Shown here piece by piece: positions 29,630 to 37,700 of a DNA stretch of 64,000 nucleotides. The notes under the pieces were generated by a model that ran no database searches, was not told where the DNA came from, and was given only the letters and a program-made list of their open reading frames with translations. The translations under genes were made by a program, and so were the position numbers. Within the stretch, counting starts at the first letter, position 1. Every line of letters starts with the position of its first letter. The stretch is from a virus: positions 41,265-105,264 of IMG/VR virus record IMGVR_UViG_3300047281_000098. One strand, given 5' to 3'.

Positions 29630-30831
29630 TGGCAACTCGTAAACCCAAAGTAACCGAAGATCACTCAGCAGTTAAAGCGTTGAATCCGCGTGATGCTGAA
29701 ACAAAATATCTAGGCGAAGAGCCACTGTTCGCAGAACAGCCCGTACCTGAATATCGTAATTCAGCAATTGCCCGCGGGCTTATGTGGTATCACAGATTTT
29801 ACGGACGCAAAGATGCTCGTGATATGCTTGCTGCTTATTTAGAGACACACGGACGCACCGCAGATGCTAAGATCATGCGCAAAGTAGTTGACCAAGAATT
29901 TATGCTCCCCACATTCGCTTGGCTCTCTCGCATGACACTACGTGGACTGGAATTGACTGAACACGAAATGATGACGATGGAAAATGAAATCACACGATTG
30001 CTTGACACCATCAATAAGCCTGAAGTCAAGGAAGTAAGTCGTTTTACTACAGCAGCCAAGACTACAGAAGAAGTAGCAGTTACTCGTAACAATGTTCAAG
30101 AGACCATGCGCGAAAAAGCTCGGGAAGCTGCTGGTGAACTTGAAGGTCTTATTGATGAATTTCACGGACTGTCATCCCCTACAAAGCACACTCTTCGTCC
30201 GATTGATGAAGTAGCCAAAAAGAATGTGCTGCCGCAACATATCAGTATGCTCACCGAAGTTTGGCAAAAGAAACTTGCTGAAATGGAAGAAGTACTAGTT
30301 GGTAAAGATGCGCAGCTAGTAGAAGGTTACTCCCACTATAGCAAACAACAGATCAAAAATACAATCAAATTTATTGAACTGGTGCTCAGTGATTTGAGTA
30401 GCTATATCAGTGTTAAGAAGTCTGCTAAAGCTCCGCGTGCTCGTAAAGCTGTTCCAGTAGAAAAGATTGTAGCAAAACTTCAATATCTGAAAACATTTAA
30501 AGATGCCGCTGCTAAGATTGACTTAGTAAGTGTTCATCCTATCAAAATTCACGGAGCAAGTGAAGCATGGGTATATGATACTGCTAAGCGTAAACTTCAT
30601 CACTACATTGCCGATGAATACTCAAAAACATTCACTGTTAAAGGCAATACGCTATTAGGATTTGACACCGCACAAAGTGAAGTCAAAACTCTACGCAAGC
30701 CCGGAGAACAATTGAAGGAAGTTATGGGAAGCAAGCCTGTTGCTCGTAAGTACTTCAAAGATATCAAGTCAGTAGCAACTATTCCAAACGGTAGATTCAA
30801 TGCTGCTATGATAATTTTGAAAGCATTCTAA
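29629..30831 (+). CDS. conserved early phage protein, unknown function
   Basis: 400 residues, charged and mostly helical in the first 290 (ARGLMWYHRFYGRKDARDMLAAYLETHG; TEHEMMTMENEITRLLD), then a compact alpha/beta C-terminal domain (KIHGASEAWVYDTAKRKLHHYIADEYSKTF and LRKPGEQLKEVMGSKPVARKYF). I recall the C-terminal domain from cyanophage-type phages, unannotated. Coupled by TAATG to the Dam gene. A DNA-transaction role is inferred only from the company it keeps. Confidence 0.75.
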   Translation: MATRKPKVTEDHSAVKALNPRDAETKYLGEEPLFAEQPVPEYRNSAIARGLMWYHRFYGRKDARDMLAAYLETHGRTADAKIMRKVVDQEFMLPTFAWLSRMTLRGLELTEHEMMTMENEITRLLDTINKPEVKEVSRFTTAAKTTEEVAVTRNNVQETMREKAREAAGELEGLIDEFHGLSSPTKHTLRPIDEVAKKNVLPQHISMLTEVWQKKLAEMEEVLVGKDAQLVEGYSHYSKQQIKNTIKFIELVLSDLSSYISVKKSAKAPRARKAVPVEKIVAKLQYLKTFKDAAAKIDLVSVHPIKIHGASEAWVYDTAKRKLHHYIADEYSKTFTVKGNTLLGFDTAQSEVKTLRKPGEQLKEVMGSKPVARKYFKDIKSVATIPNGRFNAAMIILKAF

Positions 30832-31409
30832 TGAATGCATTATTTGAGTTCGAGAACAGCAACAAAGCCGTAGCAAAAAATCTTGGATATGTTGGTGCCC
30901 CTGTAACAAAGCTCAAAGCTGGTAGAGATAGTGATAGTTGGTATACTCCAGGAGAGTATATTGAGAGTGCCAGATTCGCCCTCGGTACAATCGATTTGGA
31001 CCCATTCAGCAGCGCACTAGCTAATGAGATAGTTGGTGCTACCAAGTATCACAGTGAGGACGACAGTTCATTGAACGTTGACTGGAAAGCTAGAACAGTA
31101 TGGATGAATCCACCGTACGGGCCACTATGCGGTGCCGCGGTTGATAAATTCATTGAACAGTTCACGGCTAAGAATTTTGTCGAAGGCATCATACTAGTCA
31201 ATAACTCTACAGATACTAAATGGTTCAAGCGCCTATCAGAACACGCATCTGCTTGGTGCTTCACCGACCACAGAATTGGGTTTAACGCACCCGATGGCAA
31301 ATCACTTGGCGGCAACACCCGCGGTCAGGTATTCATCTACTTCGGGCCTAATGTTCAGAAGTTTAAACAACAGTTCGATGAACACGGACTGGTCCTACAG
31401 AAAGCATAA
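30831..31409 (+). CDS. dam: phage N6-adenine DNA methyltransferase (Dam family)
   Basis: 192 residues. Phage-type Dam: WYTP at residues 37-40, IDLDPFSS at 54-61 (a family hallmark), and the catalytic NPPY at 93-96 (WMNPPYGP), then NNSTDTKWF. No S-adenosylmethionine F-x-G-x-G loop in the usual N-terminal place, as normal for this circularly arranged group. Transfers a methyl group to adenine, probably to protect phage DNA from host restriction. Starts on the stop of the previous gene. Confidence 0.9.
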   Translation: MNALFEFENSNKAVAKNLGYVGAPVTKLKAGRDSDSWYTPGEYIESARFALGTIDLDPFSSALANEIVGATKYHSEDDSSLNVDWKARTVWMNPPYGPLCGAAVDKFIEQFTAKNFVEGIILVNNSTDTKWFKRLSEHASAWCFTDHRIGFNAPDGKSLGGNTRGQVFIYFGPNVQKFKQQFDEHGLVLQKA

Positions 31410-31410
31410 T

Positions 31411-31851
31411 ATGACAAAACAAATCGACCTAAACAAATACAAAGACTTCGTTGAAGCAGTCACAAGTAAGGAAAGTAACGACCTTACAACGTTTATGAGT
31501 CGTCTAGATGAACTAGATGCTAACTTTGATGAGGTAACTGTCAGTCACGGACCTGATGTTAATATCCCTCTATTGATCACTGCTTGCTTTGGCCTCGCTG
31601 CTGAAGCCGGTGAGTTTATTGAAGTGCCCAAGAAAATCATTTTTCAGGGTAAGCGACTGTCCGAAGCCGAAGTCTATCACATGAAACGTGAACTCGGTGA
31701 CGTATTTTGGTATTGGATGAATGCGTGTCGTGCGCTGAATCTTGATCCCAATGATGTAATTGACGAAAATGTACGCAAGCTAGAATCTCGTTATCCCGGT
31801 GGCTCATTTGATGCTCACTATTCTGAAAATCGTAAAGAAGGCGATATTTAA
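31411..31851 (+). CDS. mazG: MazG-like nucleotide pyrophosphohydrolase
   Basis: 146 residues from ATG 31411. All-alpha NTP-PPase: EAGEFIE at residues 65-71 and ELGDVFWYW at 94-102 give the E-x-x-E and E-x-x-D metal sites. The conserved end NVRKLESRYPGGSFDAHYS is typical of phage MazG. Proposed roles are clearing non-canonical nucleotides or shaping nucleotide pools for phage growth. Last gene of the early operon, with a terminator behind it. Confidence 0.9.
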   Translation: MTKQIDLNKYKDFVEAVTSKESNDLTTFMSRLDELDANFDEVTVSHGPDVNIPLLITACFGLAAEAGEFIEVPKKIIFQGKRLSEAEVYHMKRELGDVFWYWMNACRALNLDPNDVIDENVRKLESRYPGGSFDAHYSENRKEGDI

Positions 31852-31853
31852 AT

Positions 31854-31876
31854 AATAGGGCTTCGGCCCTATTTCC
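31854..31876 (+). terminator. hairpin terminator after mazG
   Basis: Perfect 8-base stem AATAGGGC/GCCCTATT with a TTCG tetraloop; only a short T run follows, so termination may be partial. Confidence 0.7.
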
Positions 31877-32448
31877 GTTATTGGCTTATAGGTAGCACCA
31901 CCTCGAAGTGTGCCATTAATCCGTCCCCGACCCGCGTTGTGACGGTAGTTAAGATGAATGCCAACATCATATTTATGGGACTACCCTTCGGGATGCCTAA
32001 ACGCCTGCTCCATAGCAGTTCACGTTTCCTATATCTTAATGGTTGAGATAGAGTAATCTACTAGAAGCATTGCCGCGTCAAAGTAATAGCGATAGAGGGC
32101 GCGGGCTGGTTAAATCTTCCTAATGAACAATGATTTAACAACAGCGAATACGGCAAATTCCCTCACGGGTCAGTGAGACATAGACAATCCTCCACTATAA
32201 TTTTTGAATTCATTATCGCACCCGTACCAGGGCCTCAAGAATGGATATTTTTGGTGAGTAGGTATTTTATATCTACTCGCCTATGCCTAAGAATGAATAG
32301 AGATTAGTACCCACTGAAGTTTTAGTTGAATGAATTGTATTACTAAGACCGAACTTAGTTGAGCAAAGCGAAGACTAAGAGAAGGGCTGATGACCGAGGT
32401 CATCCTTATACTGAGTTTTATATTAAATGAGTAACTTCGGATACAAAT
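31874..32448. ncRNA. 575-base gene-free, hairpin-rich segment; candidate structured RNA
   Basis: No convincing ORF on either strand. On the plus strand it holds many compact inverted repeats: CCGTC/GACGG (31921-31945), CTGCT/AGCAG with a 4-base loop (32005-32018), CCGCG/CGCGG (32073-32104), a perfect 8-base GTTAAATC/GATTTAAC (32109-32139), CTCAC/GTGAG (32162-32177), GGTGAGTAG/CTACTCGCC (32253-32281) and GATGAC/GTCATC with CGAG loop (32389-32404). GC content is visibly higher than in neighbouring genes. I could not match it to tmRNA, RNase P, tRNA or a standard group I intron. Strand and family unknown; a replication origin or DNA-level element is also possible. Confidence 0.4.
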
Positions 32449-32456
32449 CATAAATA
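32449..32456 (+). promoter_or_regulatory. late promoter box
   Basis: CATAAATA 25 bases before the ATG of gene 13. Confidence 0.8.
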
Positions 32457-32480
32457 CTCTATACACTCTGGGAATTATAT

Positions 32481-33245
32481 ATGGCACTAGGAATGACTCT
32501 TGACGAACTTAAACAAACAATGTTTGCTAATCTTGGCTACAGGCTTGGTGCCGGCATTATTGATTTAGAACTAGACCCTGAACACTATGAAGCAGCGTAT
32601 CAGTATGCCATCAAAGTATATCGTCAACGGGCGCAGAATGCCACTGAAGAAACTTACACGTTATTTTCCACTGAAAAGAATATGGATATATACACATTAC
32701 CTGAACAGTTTATCAATGTTCGTTCGTTATTCAGACGCACCGTTGGTTTAGATACAGGTCCAGGAGCATCATCATTTGATCCGTTCAGCAGTGCTATTCT
32801 CAACACCTACTTATTGAACTATAATGTCTCTGGTGGTCTAGCTACATATGATCTTTATGCTGGTTATGTTGAGTTGGCTGCTCGTATGTTTGGTGGTTAT
32901 GTTGTCTACACCTTTAATCCTGTTACTAAAGTACTGCGCATTGTTCGTGATCCTAAGAGTACAGGAGAAAAGATTCTTATTTGGGCTGACGTATTGAAGC
33001 CAGAAGAAGTTCTGCTACAAGACCCGGGTTCAGGTGTATGGATTGCTGATTGGACTCTTGCGATCCTTAAGGGTATCATCGGCGATGCTCGTGAGAAGTT
33101 CGCAAGCATAGCGGGGCCAGGCGGTGGAACTTCATTGAACGGTTCAGCTATGAAAGCAGACGGCGAAAAAATGCAGGCAGCATTGCTAGAAGACTTAAAA
33201 CGCTTTGTTGACTACTCGCAGCCACTGACATGGGTACAAGGCTAA
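32481..33245 (+). CDS. 13: neck protein gp13
   Basis: 254 residues. Head-completion neck protein placed between portal and tail. Conserved features: TLDELKQTMFANLGYRLGAGIIDLELDPEHYEAAYQYAIKVYRQR at the N-terminus, the YTLPEQFINVRSLFRR segment, and the C-terminal helical part with WIADWTLAILKGIIGDAREKF. Length is near T4 gp13 (309). Its stop TAA shares its last base with the next ATG. Partner gp14 is on the other strand at 29283. Confidence 0.85.
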   Translation: MALGMTLDELKQTMFANLGYRLGAGIIDLELDPEHYEAAYQYAIKVYRQRAQNATEETYTLFSTEKNMDIYTLPEQFINVRSLFRRTVGLDTGPGASSFDPFSSAILNTYLLNYNVSGGLATYDLYAGYVELAARMFGGYVVYTFNPVTKVLRIVRDPKSTGEKILIWADVLKPEEVLLQDPGSGVWIADWTLAILKGIIGDAREKFASIAGPGGGTSLNGSAMKADGEKMQAALLEDLKRFVDYSQPLTWVQG

Positions 33246-33628
33246 TGAAATCCTCTGAATTTATCATAGAATCAGCACAGCGCGTAGGCCCTGTCTATCA
33301 CGGGACCAGTGGTTCTTTTACTAATTTCAATGATGCTACATTGGGAACTAGTTCAGGTGACCCTAACACAGTATTAGGGCATTTCTTCACATCTTCAAAA
33401 GAAGAAGCACTTATGTATGGTAAAAATATCATCGCTGCTCAATTAGTACTACGTAATCCATATGAAGCTACTATGGATGAGTTGGTTAGTTTGGATGAAG
33501 AAGACTATCGAACAATGCGTGAAGAACTGATTGAAGATGGATACGACAGTATTATTGCTCTGCATGATGAGGGTGCTGACGTGTGGTATGTTGTATTCTC
33601 TAATACCCAAATTAAAATAATACAATAA
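33245..33628 (+). CDS. ADP-ribosyltransferase-like protein with capsid-targeting-like N-terminus
   Basis: 127 residues from ATG 33245. The first ten residues, MKSSEFIIES, resemble the T4 capsid-targeting sequence (M-K-T-Y-Q-E-F-I-x-E) that brings internal proteins and Alt into the prohead. Then VYHGTSGSFTNF, GHFFTSSKEEALMYGK and a C-terminal DGYDSIIALHDEGADVWYVVFSNTQIKII follow the ART pattern: His-Gly-Thr of the first motif, the S/T-S strand and the terminal F-x-x-x-Q-I-K segment (compare ART-PolyVal domains). Acidic active-site residue unclear. Coupled to gene 13 and late. Confidence 0.65.
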   Translation: MKSSEFIIESAQRVGPVYHGTSGSFTNFNDATLGTSSGDPNTVLGHFFTSSKEEALMYGKNIIAAQLVLRNPYEATMDELVSLDEEDYRTMREELIEDGYDSIIALHDEGADVWYVVFSNTQIKIIQ

Positions 33629-33652
33629 CATTAACCTAAAATACTTTATTTT

Positions 33653-33682
33653 GTGACAGTTTTGTGATATACTAAGTATAAT
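33653..33682 (+). promoter_or_regulatory. probable sigma70-type promoter
   Basis: GTGACA, 18-base spacer and TATAAT at 33677-33682, with AGGAG in a short normal leader before ATG 33696. Confidence 0.65.
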
Positions 33683-33695
33683 ACAGGAGTTACAT

Positions 33696-34331
33696 ATGAT
33701 TATTAGCGTGTCAGGATTTATAGGTTCTGGTAAAGATACAGTCGCAGATTATCTCACTACATTTCACGGGTACAAGAAATTAAGTTTTGCCTCGTCATTA
33801 AAAGACGCTGTTGCGGCAGTCTTTGGGTGGGAAAGAGATTTACTTGAAGGTATTACTAAGCATAGCAGAGAGTGGCGAGACCAAGTTGATCCATGGTGGG
33901 CCGACAGATTGAATGTACCCCATCTTACCCCGCGTTGGGTTCTACAATACTGGGGCACAGAAGTTTGTCGTCATGGATTTCACGATGATATCTGGGTTGC
34001 TAGTCTTGAAAATAGAGTACGACAAAGTAAAGATAATATCGTCATCACTGACTGTCGGTTTAAGAATGAAATTATCGCAGTCAAGAACGCAGGCGGAACA
34101 ACACTGAGAGTTACACGAGGATTGTTGCCTGAATGGTATGACGATGCCATTGCTTATAATTTAGGACCTAATAACAATTCTCATTGGGCACTAGGCAAAG
34201 CAAGTTTAGATAAATTGCGCATTCATGCCAGCGAATATAGCAGCGTTGGGTTAGAGTATGATTATCAAGTTGATAACAACAACACAATTGATACACTACA
34301 TAGAACGGTAGAATCAATAATCAACCGCTAG
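33696..34331 (+). CDS. 1: deoxynucleoside monophosphate kinase gp1
   Basis: 211 residues. P-loop kinase: GFIGSGKD at residues 7-14, then SFASSLKDAVAAVFGW and the WVLQYWGTEVCR segment (lid and substrate region typical of T4-like dNMP kinases), and IVITDCRFKNE. Makes dNDPs for phage DNA synthesis. Size is near T4 gp1 (241). It has its own early promoter although it sits among late genes. Overlaps convergently with the HNH gene by 18 bases. Confidence 0.88.
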   Translation: MIISVSGFIGSGKDTVADYLTTFHGYKKLSFASSLKDAVAAVFGWERDLLEGITKHSREWRDQVDPWWADRLNVPHLTPRWVLQYWGTEVCRHGFHDDIWVASLENRVRQSKDNIVITDCRFKNEIIAVKNAGGTTLRVTRGLLPEWYDDAIAYNLGPNNNSHWALGKASLDKLRIHASEYSSVGLEYDYQVDNNNTIDTLHRTVESIINR

Positions 34332-34661
34332 GTCGCCTCTTTTCCAATTAACTTCCTTACGTTTTACAACCTCAATACAGTTCAGACATATACTTTTTAG
34401 ATTGGATAACTCTATGTTATCCAATTTACCATCTATGTGAAAGACAGTGATCTGTGAGGGGTATGAACTATGAAAGCCGCATAAGTCACATATAGATTTT
34501 TTCTTGTATCTACTTTTTTGCCAATTTGGTTTTCTAGGCTTTGCTTTAGATTTTTTCCTACCACACTCATCGCAATAACTTCGATAGTGTGGTATTCCTA
34601 TGCGGTGATAGTTTATAGCACACATATTTTTATTACATTGATTGCATATCGGTCTTATCAT
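34314..34661 (-). CDS. HNH-type endonuclease-like zinc protein
   Basis: 115 residues from the ATG at 34661, chosen because a late box ends five bases upstream; an upstream in-frame ATG at 34676 lies above the predicted transcript. Two Cys pairs at the start (CNQCNKNMC and CDEC), two more (CDLC and CLNC) framing the HNH-like segment TVFHIDGKLDNIELSNLKSIC. The usual first His of H-H is replaced (FHIDG). Probably a free-standing homing-type nuclease on the strand opposite the late genes. Confidence 0.75.
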   Translation of the reverse strand: MIRPICNQCNKNMCAINYHRIGIPHYRSYCDECGRKKSKAKPRKPNWQKSRYKKKSICDLCGFHSSYPSQITVFHIDGKLDNIELSNLKSICLNCIEVVKRKEVNWKRGDLAVDY

Positions 34662-34666
34662 ATGAG

Positions 34667-34674
34667 TATTTAAC
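34667..34674 (-). promoter_or_regulatory. late promoter, leaderless class, minus strand
   Basis: GTTAAATA on the minus strand, then CTCAT and ATG: five bases between box and start. Confidence 0.6.
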
Positions 34675-34720
34675 AAAAAACCTTCGAAGGCACGGTAATG
34701 AGTACTTTTTGAAAGATAAA

Positions 34721-34728
34721 ACTAAATA
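34721..34728 (+). promoter_or_regulatory. late promoter box of the sheath gene
   Basis: ACTAAATA, 52 bases before ATG 34781, with a leader hairpin and strong binding site between. Confidence 0.7.
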
Positions 34729-34741
34729 CTATTATGCATTT

Positions 34742-34754
34742 AGGTTGTAAACCT
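34742..34754 (+). promoter_or_regulatory. 5' leader hairpin of the sheath mRNA
   Basis: AGGTT/AACCT with a 3-base loop near the predicted 5' end, followed by ACTAAAGGAAA at 34764-34774. Same layout as the 17450 leader. Confidence 0.5.
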
Positions 34755-34780
34755 CATAATCTTACTAAAGGAAAAATAAA

Positions 34781-37700
34781 ATGGCATTAACATCACCAGG
34801 CGTAGAAGTAACAATCACAGACCAGAGCCAATACTTACCGGCTCCGGGTGGATCAGTTCCACTTGTTATATTAGCTACTGCACAAAACAAAGCAGACGCA
34901 TCTGGTACAGGAGTTGCAGCTGCAACTACTGCTGCTAATGCAGGGAAATTATATCAGATAACAAGTCAACGCGATTTGGTAAATCTATATGGTTCACCGT
35001 TCTTCTACTCAACAACTAACGGAACACCTATTCAAGGATATGAATTAAATGAATACGGTCTATTAGCTGCTTACTCAACATTAGGTGTTACTAATCGTTG
35101 TTATGTATTACGTGCTGATATTGACTTGGCTAGTTTAGTTGGTCAAACAGGTCGTCCAGTTGGATTTCCAGAAAATAATACTTACTGGTTAGATACTACT
35201 AGCAGCACTTGGGGCATATATGTATTCAATCAAACTACTGGTAAATTTTCGTTACAAACTCCTATTGTCATTACTAACCCTGATGATTTAACAGGTGGGG
35301 TACCTAATTCAACTATAGGAAATATTGGTAATTATGCGGTTAACGCATTGGAAACTGCATATTCATTCGAGTCCGATGCATCAAATAGAGAATTCTTCTA
35401 TAAATCTTCTTTCAATGTTTGGGTACCATTAGGCGGTACGGCATGGAAGAAAGATGTGCCTACAGTATCAGGAACAACATCAAATCCTGTACTAAGTCCG
35501 GGCACATTTACTATCAATTTAAATGGAATATATATTACTACAATAACAGTTCCAGTATTTCCTAACAATAATGTATATGGTGTAGCAGCAGCAATAAATA
35601 ATTTAAATTGGTTTCAATTAACTGCTAGTGTACGAAATAATAAATTGTGTATTTTTTCATCACAAAATAGTAATTTGTCCGGGGCAATGACTCTTTCTCA
35701 AACAGGTACTGTGTTAGATGAACTTGGTATAGTAGCAAAAACATATTATCAAGCAGGTGTTGAATTTGGTACTGCAGCGCAAATGCCATTATGGACTTCT
35801 AGTCAAGCCCAACCGCACCCAACTGGGTCTGTATGGATAAAGGTTGGTCAATCTGGTAACGGTTTAGCACCAGTTGTTGCTAATTTTAATGCAGTAACTA
35901 ATATTTGGCAAAATAAAAACGTGTCATTGGCAACCTCAGATGCTCAGGTTAATTCCAATTTAGATGCTACTGGTGGTAAATTAATTCCTGCCGGATCTAT
36001 CTATGCTCAATATGATCCTAGTTACGTAACAGCACCTCTATATCTATGGGAAAGAATCGCTACTGGGCCTACTGTTGTGACAGGAAGTGTATCAAATCCT
36101 GTACTTAACAGCGGTCCGTACGTGATGACTGTACAAACATCAGTGCCAGGATCTCCGACTTTATCATCAGTGTATTCTGTAACAGTACCTGACAACACAG
36201 ACGCTAGTGGATTTGTAACTGCTTGGACTGCGACAAATATATTATATACTACTGCCTCAGTAACTACTGACGGTGCTATTCAGATAACTCATACTGATGG
36301 TGGATCAATTAATCTTTCTGATCTAGTAGCTGGTGTATCTAACGGATTGTTATCCGCAGTTGGATTCAATATCAATAGTACTGCTGGATGTAAATACGGG
36401 CCAACTGTATCAATTAATTTCTCAGACGTTCCTCAGCTATCAACAACTGGTGTGGGAACAAATGGTCTGTTTAATATTATATCTGAATATTCAGCATATG
36501 TTGTATCATTTGGTGGAGTTGGCTCTACTGGTGGTAGTGGATATGCAGTAGGTGATAATATTACTATTTCAGGCGCAGTGCTTGGTGGTACTACACCTAC
36601 AAATGATCTAGTTATCAAAGTAACTAGTGTAAGTATTACAAATGCTATAACTTCAGTGATGTATGTATCAGGATCTACTCCTAATAATTACGCAACAGAA
36701 TTGAGCAATTGGAGATCATTTACTTATACAGCAAATGAAGGTTCACCAGTAGCTGCGCCTGTCAATGATACAAATTGGTTCTTCAGTGTTGTTGATCAAG
36801 TTGATATTATGGTACAAAAAGGCGGTGTGTGGATTGGTTACGGTCAAACGTCATACGATAGTTCAGGTTTCCCTGCTGCTACTGGTGTTAATGCCACTGA
36901 TCCTAACGGACCAATCATTGCTGCTACTGCTCCTACTACCCAAAGTGATGGTACAGCATTGGTATACGGTGATTTATGGATGAGTACAAGTGACTTGGAA
37001 CTATATCCTCTACTATCTCGTTGGGAAGCAATCGATTCTTTGACCAATGGTTGGGTTCTTTTAGACAATTCAGATCAAGTAAGTTCATCTGGTGTTGTAT
37101 TTGCGGATGCTCGTTGGGCAACTTCAGGCACAGTAAGTCCTACTGATGATCCTATCGCAACTATCCCTACATTGCTACAAAGCAATTATCTAGATTTAGA
37201 TGCTCCTACTGCTACGCTATATCCACAAGGTATGTTGTTGTTTAACACACGCCGCTCAGGTTATAACGTTAAGCAATACAAAGCTAATTACTTCAATTCA
37301 ACTGACTTCGCTGGTGATACATTACCAGTTCAAAAAGCAGCTTGGGTCACGATAAGTGGTAATCAAGCAAATGGTTCTCCGTATATGGGTCGTAAAGCTC
37401 AACGTGCAGTAGTTGTTCAAGCAATGAATGCTGTTGTTGCTACTAACATGGCAATACGTGATGAAGACAATGCGTTTAACTTAATGGCAGCTCCTAATTA
37501 TCCTGAACTACAGCCTAACATGGTTGTGTTGAATAATGATCGTGGTGATACTGGATACATATTAGGTGACACCCCAATGCGTTTACCTGACGATGCTACT
37601 GCTATTCAAGCATGGGCTACTAACGCAGCAGGTGCTACATCAACCGGCGAAGATGGTTGCGTAACTCGTGATACTTATTTAGGATTGTTCTACCCAAGTG

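Noticed and set aside
30806-31045. Minus-strand frames across the Dam and 29629 genes
   Set aside because: Overlap well-supported plus-strand genes entirely; no signals.
31874-32448. tmRNA, RNase P RNA, tRNA or group I intron in the gene-free segment
   Set aside because: No tRNA-like ends, T-loop, CCA, resume-codon pattern or RNase P signature. TAAGATATAGG on the minus strand recalls a group I S segment, but the other conserved segments are not found and no split gene flanks it.
36333-36551. Alternative plus-frame ORFs within the sheath gene
   Set aside because: Out-of-frame shadows in the low-complexity insertion with Leu/Tyr/Val runs.
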